64,000 bases of DNA. Source: Clostridium estertheticum subsp. estertheticum (GTDB taxonomy: Bacteria > Bacillota > Clostridia > Clostridiales > Clostridiaceae). The position numbers and the translations under genes are program-made. Below, in pieces: positions 18,139 to 25,102 of this stretch. The notes under the pieces are model-generated. The model saw only the letters and a program-made list of their open reading frames with translations, searched no databases and was not told where the DNA came from. The stretch lies in assembly GCF_001877035.1 (NCBI RefSeq), contig NZ_CP015756.1:1541001-1605000 (forward strand). Reading direction: 5' to 3'. Every line of letters begins with the position of its first letter. Position 1 is the stretch's first letter.

Positions 18139-18667
18139 GTAATATTGTAATCGTCTCATTCATTGCATCTTTAATTGTCATATTATTTTTGCTTAAAAAT
18201 TTGTAATCTAGAAATGTGTTACTAACACTCTCTAAGATGGAACTGATAAGATTTAGATTAATATCATTCCTTAAAACTCCGGATTCCATAGACTCTTTTA
18301 GTGTTGTTTCTATAAGTTTCAATTTGAAATCCTTTAGATCTTGGAGTTTATCCCATTCATCATAATAAAACTTATGTGCTTCATCTAGTATATTAATGGG
18401 AAGTTTATATTTATGATAAGAAAAAATTATTGAATTCAATTTATCTTCTAAAGAACCACCTTTTTTTATGGCCTCAATAGTGTAATTTTTATCACTTTCT
18501 ATTATTTCTTTAAAATATTCAAATATAATATCATCTTTACTTTTAAAATGTTTATATATAGTTTTTTTACTCATTTTAAGTTCTGAAGCAATTTCATCCA
18601 TAGTAAATTTTTTTAACCCATATGTCTGTATCTTTTGGGCAGCAATTTTCATTATTATTTCTTTCAT
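18116..18667 (-). CDS. TetR-family transcriptional regulator
   Basis: 183-residue TetR protein. The N-terminal helix-turn-helix (TMDEIASELKMSKKTIYKHFKSKDDII, about residues 22-48) is typical; the rest is a divergent ligand-binding helical domain. Second gene after the MFS pump, starting 10 bp downstream, with GTGAGGAT at the ATG. It most likely represses its own operon through the large dyad at 19888-19935. Its 3' end overlaps the convergent kinase gene by 23 bp. Confidence 0.88.
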   Translation of the reverse strand: MKEIIMKIAAQKIQTYGLKKFTMDEIASELKMSKKTIYKHFKSKDDIIFEYFKEIIESDKNYTIEAIKKGGSLEDKLNSIIFSYHKYKLPINILDEAHKFYYDEWDKLQDLKDFKLKLIETTLKESMESGVLRNDINLNLISSILESVSNTFLDYKFLSKNNMTIKDAMNETITILLNGILKI

Positions 18668-18677
18668 TTTATCCTCA

Positions 18678-19874
18678 CTATCCTAAATTTATTTTCTTAA
18701 AAGAGCCTCGATTAGTTTTTTTAACAGTAAATAGACCCATTATACATACCGCTATTATTAAAAATAGAGCAATGTTTTTGTAATTACTCCATAAGAGACC
18801 GGTGATAACCGAACCTACAAAAGATCCAATATATTGAAAACTATTTATTATTCCATTTGCCGCGCCTCTATAGCTATTTTCTGCAATATCATTAGCTGCA
18901 GAAGGTATTACCGTAGCTAGTAAAATATATCCTGTCATAAATAATATACTTCCTATCAATATAAAGTAAAATGATTGATTCTTAAAATAAAAACATATAC
19001 CTATGGCACTTAAAATGAAGGCCAGCATAATTAAGTTTGAACTGGAGCCTTTTTCAACATATATAATAGATTTCTTCATAAATATTATAGCGATAATTAC
19101 TGCAGGCATAAAAATTTTCCACATGCCACTAGTACCAGTGATTTTTTCAAGATATATGGGGACTATATAAAATACTGATACCATTATATAATTATTTAAA
19201 AATCCTGCTAAATTAAGTGCTAGAAATTTTTTATTTTTCAATAAAACTTTTATTCCTTCTCCTATCTTAATTTGATTTTCTGGTATTGCACAAGAACTTT
19301 CATCATGAGTGTCTTTTAAGAAAAACAATATGATAAACCATACTAAGGAAATTAAGAGCGCACATACTAGAAACATTTGCCTTACTGATATATAGTTATT
19401 AATCAAAGGCCCTAAAGCAAAGGCTGATGCTGCAAAAAAACCAACAATCATTCCTAAAATACTTAAAGCTCGAGGTCTTTTTTTATTATCAACACTACAA
19501 ATAAGCCATGAATATCCAGAGGCAAGTATAGCTCCACTTCCCTGCAAAGCTCTAGCGAAAATAAGCATATATATACTTTTAGCAAAAAAGGCAATAACCA
19601 GACCTATTATTACCTGCAAAAGTCCTATTAAAATAACACGTTTATTTCCAATTTTATCACTCCATATGCCAAAAGGGATTTGGAAGATAGCTTGTGTTAG
19701 TCCGAAAATACCAAGGGCTACCCCAGCCAAAGTAGCATTACTGTAGCTTAAAGTTCTACTGTAGGTTGAAATAAAGGGCATAACTATGGTCATTGCCATT
19801 TGTCTAATTCCTAAAGCTAAACTTATCGTAATTAGAAATAATAATTCATTTCGAGTAAATATTTTATTATTCAT
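18678..19874 (-). CDS. MFS transporter, probable drug efflux pump
   Basis: 398-residue major facilitator with 12 predicted helices. The motif between helices 2 and 3 is GIWSDKIGNKRVILIG (motif A: G-x-x-x-D-R/K-x-G-x-R/K). Helix 5 lacks an obvious 14-helix-type extension, so a DHA1-type 12-helix drug/proton antiporter is likely. First gene of a two-gene operon with TetR; the start has AAAGGCGATG upstream, and that ribosome site lies within the left arm of the operator. Substrate unknown. Confidence 0.87.
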   Translation of the reverse strand: MNNKIFTRNELLFLITISLALGIRQMAMTIVMPFISTYSRTLSYSNATLAGVALGIFGLTQAIFQIPFGIWSDKIGNKRVILIGLLQVIIGLVIAFFAKSIYMLIFARALQGSGAILASGYSWLICSVDNKKRPRALSILGMIVGFFAASAFALGPLINNYISVRQMFLVCALLISLVWFIILFFLKDTHDESSCAIPENQIKIGEGIKVLLKNKKFLALNLAGFLNNYIMVSVFYIVPIYLEKITGTSGMWKIFMPAVIIAIIFMKKSIIYVEKGSSSNLIMLAFILSAIGICFYFKNQSFYFILIGSILFMTGYILLATVIPSAANDIAENSYRGAANGIINSFQYIGSFVGSVITGLLWSNYKNIALFLIIAVCIMGLFTVKKTNRGSFKKINLG

Positions 19875-19887
19875 ACTAACACATCGC

Positions 19888-19935
19888 CTTTCAAATTGGA
19901 AACTATAAAAACTAAAATAGTTTCCTGATTGAAAG
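19888..19935 (-). promoter_or_regulatory. 48-bp dyad operator of the MFS-TetR operon
   Basis: Two 19-bp arms (19888-19906 and 19917-19935) match at 16 of 19 positions, with a 10-bp centre. The inner arms GGAAACTAT/ATAGTTTCC and outer arms CTTTCA/TGAAAG are perfect. It begins in the promoter -10 and ends in the ribosome site of the MFS gene, ideal for repression by the adjacent TetR protein. Confidence 0.7.
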
Positions 19936-19962
19936 TATAGTTCAAATTTATAATATTGTCAA
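19934..19962 (-). promoter_or_regulatory. Sigma-A promoter of the MFS-TetR operon
   Basis: On the minus strand: -35 TTGACA (19957-19962), exactly 17 bp, -10 TATACT (19934-19939). The operator starts inside the -10. One of the best promoters in the window. Confidence 0.75.
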
Positions 19963-20145
19963 TAAAGACTAATTATGGATAACACTGCTGTTGAGTTATT
20001 TACATTAGCTAAATATATCAAGAAAAATATAACTAAATTTCAAAATTATATAAAAATGTGTAAACGTTTAGAGGTTTTCGCATATATTTATAGAATAGTA
20101 TCATCAGCCTATTCTTTTAAATAACTTAATAAGGAGATAATGTAA

Positions 20146-20331
20146 ATGGGAAATCATATAAAAGTAGACAAAACGATAGCGGATACATTAAAGAAATTAG
20201 AGTTAAGCGTAAGTGAATATGAGCATTATGATGGAAAAATAAATAAGGAACCTGTAGAAAATAAAACAGGGATTGCCGTATATGATTATAGAGATATATT
20301 AAAAACTATGGAAAACAATTTAAAACAATAA
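20146..20331 (+). CDS. Small hypothetical protein, 61 aa
   Basis: Not recognised. 61 residues, soluble, acidic/basic balanced, no helix long enough for a membrane. Sequence MGNHIKVDKTIADTLKKLEL... begins with a likely amphipathic helix. Start supported by AAGGAGAT 7 nt upstream. A cre-like sequence TGTAAACGTTTAGA (20059-20072, one or two mismatches) lies upstream. Followed by a hairpin at 20372. Real on the basis of ribosome site, coding character and terminator. Confidence 0.65.
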   Translation: MGNHIKVDKTIADTLKKLELSVSEYEHYDGKINKEPVENKTGIAVYDYRDILKTMENNLKQ

Positions 20332-20371
20332 TAAAAAAATGAAATATAAAATACATTAGAAAATTGTTTTA

Positions 20372-20400
20372 AAGCTTCCACTTATAAAAGTTGGAAGCTT
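20372..20400 (+). terminator. Hairpin terminator
   Basis: AAGCTTCCA pairs with TTGGAAGCTT around an ATAA loop, then AAATTTTA. Stem strong, T tract short. Confidence 0.6.
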
Positions 20401-20566
20401 AAATTTTATACATGTACTTGTTTTATACTACTAGTAGTCTATCGTCATAAGATATCTCTCCAATAATATATTGGTAACATAATCAATCATTGATTAATAG
20501 TATATAATAGTTGTTAATTTTACTAGAGGTTAGAAAATATAATTGAAAGTAGGAGGGGTAGCGGGT

Positions 20567-20881
20567 ATGAGTTTATTTGAGGACATAGGGAATAATGTTG
20601 TAGAAGATATTGAGTTTGTGGAAATCACAGACGAAGATAGAAATATTATAAGAAAAGCAAGGTTTATAATATTAGATACAGCAATTATATATAACGAGGA
20701 AGAGGACTTTTATTATACATTGGCTACATGCATTAATGAAAATAAAGAAATAGAAACTATAAGTATAGAGAGCTTTGGTATACAGGAAAATGTACTAGAG
20801 TTTAAGGGTGCATATATTGATTATGAGGAATATGAGCAAAATTCAAAAATAAATTACACTGGAAGAATATATTGTTTGTAA
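20567..20881 (+). CDS. Hypothetical acidic protein, 104 aa
   Basis: Acidic soluble protein (many Glu/Asp: EDIEFVEITDEDRN, YNEEEDFYYT, DYEEYEQN). It resembles the small DUF1292-like clostridial proteins in size and acidity, but I cannot assign a family firmly. The frame is open to a TTG at 20543, but ATG 20567 is chosen because AGGAGGGG lies 8-10 nt before it. Monocistronic; no clear terminator follows. Confidence 0.65.
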   Translation: MSLFEDIGNNVVEDIEFVEITDEDRNIIRKARFIILDTAIIYNEEEDFYYTLATCINENKEIETISIESFGIQENVLEFKGAYIDYEEYEQNSKINYTGRIYCL

Positions 20882-20940
20882 TCCACTATATTTTTTTGCC
20901 GTTTTTTAGGTATGATGCTTAAATAGGTACAATATTATAC

Positions 20941-20974
20941 ATTTGATAATATTGTTTTTTATGGTAAACTTTAA
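20941..20974 (+). repeat. 34-bp promoter-like segment, copy 1
   Basis: Identical base for base to 43948-43981. It contains TTGATA, a 16-bp spacer and TAAACT, so it may be a promoter. It precedes the lipoprotein gene at 21062; the other copy precedes the effector-binding-domain gene at 44031. Confidence 0.7.
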
Positions 20975-21015
20975 GTAAGTGAAAAATAGATAGGAAATTT
21001 AAGGATATAAATTGT

Positions 21016-21039
21016 TGCAACTTGCCATGTGGGTGGCAC
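21016..21039 (+). repeat. GCCAC-GTGGC interspersed repeat, copy 1
   Basis: First of five local copies of a short element with the core TTGCCATGTGGGTGGCAC. It ends 22 bp before the start of the lipoprotein gene, inside the presumed mRNA leader, just before its ribosome site. Confidence 0.7.
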
Positions 21040-21061
21040 TTTTTTATAAGGAGATTAAACC

Positions 21062-21529
21062 ATGAAAACCAAAGCAATTGTTTTAAAACAAATATCGTTG
21101 CTCCTCGTGGCGTTAATTGGAGCTATTTTTATAAATGGTTGCGATTTAACAACAAAGCAACAAGTGAAAAGCGTTATTAGCAATATTAAAGAATCACCTG
21201 AAGTTATAGCTGTAAGAAAAACTCCTATTGAAAAGGGCGTAATACTAGGTGATCTTATTGATACTGGTATAACAGATACGGTTTGGGAAATATATGATCC
21301 AGCTGAAAATGGTAATAAATATGTCACCATTAGTGGAAATGTTCTTTATAATAAGAAACTTGTGGTAGTGAAAATTCAATATCAAATGTATGATGATGGG
21401 AAAATTAAATTTAAGGCCATGACTTATAATGATATTCCACAAGATGCTGCTAACACTGCTGCTAACACTGCTGCTATGTTTAGTTATCTTAAAAAAGAAT
21501 ATGAAGCCAAAGGCAAAATTGCAAAATAG
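21062..21529 (+). CDS. Putative lipoprotein, 155 aa
   Basis: N-terminal signal (about residues 9-25, ISLLLVALIGAIFING) followed by Cys in INGC, a slightly atypical lipobox (Asn at -2), so probably membrane-anchored outside the cell. The mature part is small with mixed strands; family not recognised. A 12-bp in-frame tandem repeat (21446-21469, GCTGCTAACACT twice plus half) gives a small Ala/Asn/Thr run near residue 130. Start has AAGGAGAT. Flanked on both sides by copies of the interspersed repeat. The upstream promoter-like segment is shared with 44031. Confidence 0.7.
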   Translation: MKTKAIVLKQISLLLVALIGAIFINGCDLTTKQQVKSVISNIKESPEVIAVRKTPIEKGVILGDLIDTGITDTVWEIYDPAENGNKYVTISGNVLYNKKLVVVKIQYQMYDDGKIKFKAMTYNDIPQDAANTAANTAAMFSYLKKEYEAKGKIAK

Positions 21530-21545
21530 TTTATAATGATACAGA

Positions 21546-21570
21546 TGCCACTTGCCATGTGGGTGGCACC
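21546..21570 (+). repeat. GCCAC-GTGGC interspersed repeat, copy 2
   Basis: TGCCACTTGCCATGTGGGTG then GCACC. Best-formed copy: GCCAC and GTGGC arms are complementary. It lies between the lipoprotein stop and the convergent membrane-protein stop. Confidence 0.75.
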
Positions 21571-21583
21571 TAAAGGTTTCTTT

Positions 21584-22411
21584 TTATTTAGTATAAATAC
21601 TTTGTTCATTATTATTAAGTGCAGTGTACCCCACAGTTATTGTGTTATTTGCATTCATTAAAATGTATATACTAGGAGTATCACTATTACCATATAAAAT
21701 GGAGCCATAATTACCTTGTTCACCTGACATACTTGATGAATACCAATAAATTTTGTTTTTAACTTTATAAGTGATTTGCACGCCTGCGATATTTATAGTA
21801 TTTTTATTATTGTTTTTGTCGATCCAAGTCCCACTTAAATTTGCTAAAACATTTGAATATGGACCATTGGTTTTCGAGAAGTTTAGAATATCTCCTTTTG
21901 ATATATGATTTGTTCCATTTAGGTATTTAATAAGAGCTTTATCATCGTTAAGCCAAACTACTTCATATCCCTTATTTGCAAATGGCTTATACCCATTTGT
22001 TACCTTTATCTTATCATCTAACCTCATAAATATTTTATGTGCTGGTATATATATTATGCTAAACTCGGGCTCATCCTTTGTCTCCCTTATTATGAATGAA
22101 TTTTGTGCATGGGTAAAATTAGATTGAAATTGTATGTTACTTATACTTTTATAAATCCCAAAGGTGTTCATTGTTATCAAAAGCAGTAAAATACCGAGAT
22201 ATGTCCATCTAACTTTTTCATTTTTAAAATATACTAATAATGCTAATGCTAGTATAATGTAATTCAAGATATTGTACATATAATCATGCACTAGGTATAA
22301 TCCCTTACTTTTAATTGCATACTCAAAAAATGATCTTAGCAATATTAAAACAATTATAATAAATATTATTATAATTTGGTGCTTTCTTAACTTTTCTAAA
22401 ATACTTTTCAT
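21584..22411 (-). CDS. Membrane protein of unknown function, 275 aa
   Basis: Not recognised. Three N-terminal helices (about 12-30, 42-61 and 68-84), then a soluble, probably extracellular domain of about 185 residues rich in Asn, Ile and Tyr with likely beta strands (SGTWIDKNNNKNTINIAGVQITYKVK broken by turns). No catalytic motif seen. Monocistronic on the minus strand, flanked by repeat copies 2 and 3. Confidence 0.65.
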   Translation of the reverse strand: MKSILEKLRKHQIIIIFIIIVLILLRSFFEYAIKSKGLYLVHDYMYNILNYIILALALLVYFKNEKVRWTYLGILLLLITMNTFGIYKSISNIQFQSNFTHAQNSFIIRETKDEPEFSIIYIPAHKIFMRLDDKIKVTNGYKPFANKGYEVVWLNDDKALIKYLNGTNHISKGDILNFSKTNGPYSNVLANLSGTWIDKNNNKNTINIAGVQITYKVKNKIYWYSSSMSGEQGNYGSILYGNSDTPSIYILMNANNTITVGYTALNNNEQSIYTK

Positions 22412-22520
22412 ATTTTCATCTCTTTTCGTAAATTATATAACCATACTATAAAAAACCTATTTGTGATTATATGTTACATTATACACTTACCGTAAATTTA
22501 TACCAATGAAAAAGATTCAG

Positions 22521-22545
22521 ATACCCCTACCATGTGGGTGGCACC
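22521..22545 (+). repeat. GCCAC-GTGGC interspersed repeat, copy 3
   Basis: Right half CCATGTGGGTGGCACC intact; left half diverged (ATACCCCTA), so the stem is weaker. Confidence 0.65.
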
Positions 22546-22650
22546 TAAGATTGTCTATGTTAAACAGTTAAGAAATAGACAAATAATAACAAAAAAAAGT
22601 ATTGTTTTTATCAAGTAATTATATTAAGCTTATGTGATTTATATTAAAAA

Positions 22651-22709
22651 TTGTAATGTTAACAAAAATAGATTATAATATATTAACATACAATTGATTA
22701 TCATTATCA
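22651..22709 (+). promoter_or_regulatory. Promoter with Fur-like box upstream of the methyltransferase
   Basis: -35 TTGTAA (22651-22656), 17-bp spacer, -10 TATAAT (22674-22679). TGATTATCATTATCA at 22695-22709 matches the 7-1-7 Fur consensus TGATAATNATTATCA at 14 of 15 positions and sits just after the expected start point. Iron-dependent repression is inferred. Confidence 0.6.
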
Positions 22710-22731
22710 GTATAAGTTTAAAGTTAATGGA

Positions 22732-22749
22732 TGCCACGTGGGTGGCACC
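22732..22749 (+). repeat. GCCAC-GTGGC interspersed repeat, copy 4 (short form)
   Basis: TGCCACGTGGGTGGCACC: the inner part is deleted so GCCAC abuts GTGG. Lies 28 bp before the methyltransferase start. Confidence 0.65.
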
Positions 22750-22777
22750 AAAAGAAAATTAAGAAAGGTGGAAAATT

Positions 22778-23404
22778 ATGAGTGAAATTGCAAAAAGATT
22801 AAATCAATGTAGAAAGCCAACTGGTGATATAGGAAAAGCAATAGCAAAAGACATGAATATAGCACATTTTGAACTAACTAATTGGGGATTTGAGAAAATA
22901 AATATTAAAAAAAATGATGTTATATTAGATATAGGTTGCGGTGGAGGTAGAACAGTAAATAGAATGGCTTCAATAGCAACAGATGGCAAAACATTTGGTA
23001 TAGATTATTCAACCGATTGTGTAAAATGGTCAAAAGATTATAATGAAAAATTTATAAAAGATGGTAGCGTAGAAATTCTTCATGCAAGTGTAGAAAAAAT
23101 TCCATTTGAAAATAATAAATTTGATGTTATAACCGCAGTAGAAACTATTTACTTCTGGCCTAATCTTATTGAAAATTTTAAAGAGGTAAAAAGAGTTTTA
23201 AAAACATCAGGTAAACTTATTATAATATGTGAAATGTATTCTAGTGAAAGATTTAAAGAAAGAAATGATGAATTCGTTGCAATATCTGATATGGAAATAC
23301 ATACGCCTGAAGAATTGAGACTAATATTAGAAAAAGCAGGGTACAATAATATAAAAATAGATTTAATGGAAGATAGAAATTGGTTATGCTGTGTATGTGA
23401 ATAG
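22778..23404 (+). CDS. Class I SAM-dependent methyltransferase
   Basis: 208-residue Rossmann methyltransferase. SAM motif I DIGCGGGRTVNRMA near residues 51-64, acidic motif II in FGIDYSTD, and post-I/IV segment FDVITAVETIYFWPN near 114-128. Similar to the UbiE/Methyltransf_11 small-molecule group; substrate unknown. ATG has AAAGGTGG. Single gene with terminator at 23428. The Fur-like box before it suggests iron-responsive expression, unusual for a lone methyltransferase. Confidence 0.85.
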   Translation: MSEIAKRLNQCRKPTGDIGKAIAKDMNIAHFELTNWGFEKINIKKNDVILDIGCGGGRTVNRMASIATDGKTFGIDYSTDCVKWSKDYNEKFIKDGSVEILHASVEKIPFENNKFDVITAVETIYFWPNLIENFKEVKRVLKTSGKLIIICEMYSSERFKERNDEFVAISDMEIHTPEELRLILEKAGYNNIKIDLMEDRNWLCCVCE

Positions 23405-23427
23405 TAGAGTCATTAATTAGGATATTA

Positions 23428-23461
23428 GAAAAGCGGGTGTGATAATTCACATCCGTTTTTC
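23428..23461 (+). terminator. Terminator of the methyltransferase gene
   Basis: 15-nt arms GAAAAGCGGGTGTGA and TCACATCCGTTTTTC, 4-nt loop, T run within the 3' arm. Confidence 0.8.
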
Positions 23462-23483
23462 TATTGAATTATAACTTAAAGTA

Positions 23484-23569
23484 TAATGACAATTATAATT
23501 ATAAATATGACAAATATTATTATAATAATGACAACTATAATTGACAAAACTTCAGAAATAGATTATAGT
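23484..23569 (+). promoter_or_regulatory. Promoter with 21-bp-phased TGACAA repeats
   Basis: TGACAA at 23487, 23508 and 23529 (exact 21-bp spacing, two helical turns), then a fourth inside the -35: TTGACA (23541-23546), 17-bp spacer, TATAGT (23564-23569). The repeats share ATAATGACAA(T/C)TATAAT context in copies 1 and 3. Probable operator array for the XRE regulator encoded next. Confidence 0.55.
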
Positions 23570-23595
23570 AATAATATAAGGAAGGAGGATTCGTT

Positions 23596-23823
23596 ATGGA
23601 ATTAAGAAACAGAGTAAAAGAGCTAAGGGCAAGATATAACCTTAGCCAAGGAGACCTTGGAAAACTAGCAGATGCGTCAAGACAAACCATAAGTCTTATA
23701 GAAAGAGGAGATTATTCCCCATCTATATTGCTGGTTTTAAAAATAGCAAAAATACTAAAAGTTAGTGTTGAAGATATATTTTATTTAGAGGGGGTAGATG
23801 AAAATGAAGATAAAAAGGTATAA
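23596..23823 (+). CDS. XRE-family transcriptional regulator, 75 aa
   Basis: Minimal Cro/CI-type helix-turn-helix protein: VKELRARYNLSQGDLGKLADASRQTISLIERGDYSPSILL spans the domain at about residues 7-47. Start has GGAAGGAGG. Its 3' end overlaps the membrane-protein gene at 23804. A tiny XRE regulator followed by a membrane protein of the DUF3169 kind is a recurrent Firmicute pair of unknown role. Confidence 0.88.
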   Translation: MELRNRVKELRARYNLSQGDLGKLADASRQTISLIERGDYSPSILLVLKIAKILKVSVEDIFYLEGVDENEDKKV

Positions 23824-24508
23824 AAAGTTTATAATAGTAATGTTAATATCCGGGCTTATAGGTGGAATGTTAGGTGGATTTTCTGAAAAAATATCAAAAT
23901 TAGACTTGTCTTTTGGTGGAAATATGAGTAATTTAATTTCCAAAGTTTTATTTGTAATAAGTATAATCATTATAATATATTTAATAATAAATACAATTTA
24001 TATAAAATCAAACTATATGAAAGTGGACTTAGACAATGTACCTAAAGTCATTAGTAGAAAGGTATCTAATGTTATTCTACTTTCTACTGTACTATCAATA
24101 ATAGGTTTAATAGGGTATGCAGTAGTTATAAATAAGAGTTTTGATAAGGGTTCATTCTATTTAATTATAGTTCCTACAATTATTCTAATTATAGCGGCGT
24201 TTGTACTAATGACCACTATGAAATATTCTAATTATTTAAATCCAAATAGAAAAATGTATTTATATGAAAATGAAGCAGAAAAGAAACACTTTGATAAGTT
24301 AGACGATGGAGAGAAATGGGTGATTTATAATTGTAGTTATACAACATTTAATAAAATGCAAAAGGTATATGCTGCTATTCTTGTACTAATTATGGTGTTA
24401 TCAATGTTTATAAATGTTCCAATTGTAGCATGTATAATGATTGGATCAATATGGATAATCCAGAATTTAATATACTCGTTTGAAGCAAGAAAATATGAAA
24501 AGATGTAG
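23804..24508 (+). CDS. DUF3169-like membrane protein
   Basis: About 234 residues with six predicted helices in three pairs (near 9-26, 47-66, 86-106, 118-140, 185-203, 208-225) and a conserved YENEAEKKHFDKLDDGEKW cytoplasmic segment typical of the DUF3169 group. ATG 23804 is preferred over 23798 because GAGGGGG then has a 9-nt spacer instead of 3. Overlaps the XRE gene by about 20 bp, so coupled translation is likely. Function unknown. Confidence 0.75.
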   Translation: MKIKRYKKFIIVMLISGLIGGMLGGFSEKISKLDLSFGGNMSNLISKVLFVISIIIIIYLIINTIYIKSNYMKVDLDNVPKVISRKVSNVILLSTVLSIIGLIGYAVVINKSFDKGSFYLIIVPTIILIIAAFVLMTTMKYSNYLNPNRKMYLYENEAEKKHFDKLDDGEKWVIYNCSYTTFNKMQKVYAAILVLIMVLSMFINVPIVACIMIGSIWIIQNLIYSFEARKYEKM

Positions 24509-24541
24509 CTGAAAAATGGAAGTTTTCTAGTAAAATAGGAC

Positions 24542-24565
24542 GCAACTTGCCACGTGTGTGGCACC
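24542..24565 (+). repeat. GCCAC-GTGGC interspersed repeat, copy 5
   Basis: GCAACTTGCCACGTGTGTGG then CACC. Ends 7 bp before the -35 of the MarR promoter. Confidence 0.65.
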
Positions 24566-24572
24566 AATAAAC

Positions 24573-24635
24573 TTGACATAAATTCAACTTCACTATATTA
24601 TATGTATATACATATATAGTACTGGAGTTGAATTT
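24573..24635 (+). promoter_or_regulatory. MarR promoter with 56-bp concentric palindrome
   Basis: -35 TTGACA (24573-24578), 17-bp spacer, -10 TATTAT (24596-24601). From 24580 to 24635 outer arms AAATTCAACT/AGTTGAATTT and an inner 18-bp palindrome TATATGTATATACATATA (24599-24616) share exactly the same centre. The right arm contains the GGAG ribosome site and ends at the base before ATG. Likely autoregulatory operator, possibly also an mRNA hairpin. Confidence 0.7.
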
Positions 24636-25082
24636 ATGTGTAGCCTAATTTCATATGATAACAAATATTCGAAAAGTTGTACTTGTGGGAACTTAAGAAA
24701 AACCACTCGTACAATAACTCAATTTTATGACAAAATGCTTCAACCAACTGGACTTCGGAGTACTCAATGTTTGTTACTTATGGATATTTATTACAATCAA
24801 AATATTTCTGTTACGAATCTTAGTAATATTTTACTAATGGACCAAAGTACTGTAACAAGAAATGTTGAGTTACTTAGAAAGAATGGTTATATTGACATTA
24901 AGAAAGAAGAGCAGGACTCTAGAAAAAAGTGCATAACTATAACTGATAAGGGATTAAAAACTCTTGATTTGTCTGTACCAATATTTGCGAGCGCACAAAG
25001 CACAATTGAAGATGGTATTGGTAAAGAAAGAATAAAAGAGTTATTAAAAACATTAAAGGATATTGAAAAATTAGTGAAATAA
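24636..25082 (+). CDS. MarR-family transcriptional regulator
   Basis: 148-residue winged-helix regulator. The recognition region LSNILLMDQSTVTRNVELLRKNGYI and the wing KEEQDSRKKCITITDKG (Asp-x-Arg) are characteristic. The N terminus has an unusual CSLIS...KSCTCGN cluster with three Cys (residues 2, 13 and 15), so redox or metal sensing is conceivable. First gene of an operon with the ferredoxin-nitroreductase 20 bp downstream, suggesting control of a redox or detoxification enzyme. Confidence 0.88.
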   Translation: MCSLISYDNKYSKSCTCGNLRKTTRTITQFYDKMLQPTGLRSTQCLLLMDIYYNQNISVTNLSNILLMDQSTVTRNVELLRKNGYIDIKKEEQDSRKKCITITDKGLKTLDLSVPIFASAQSTIEDGIGKERIKELLKTLKDIEKLVK

Positions 25083-25102
25083 ATTTAGAGGGGATGAGCA
25101 AA

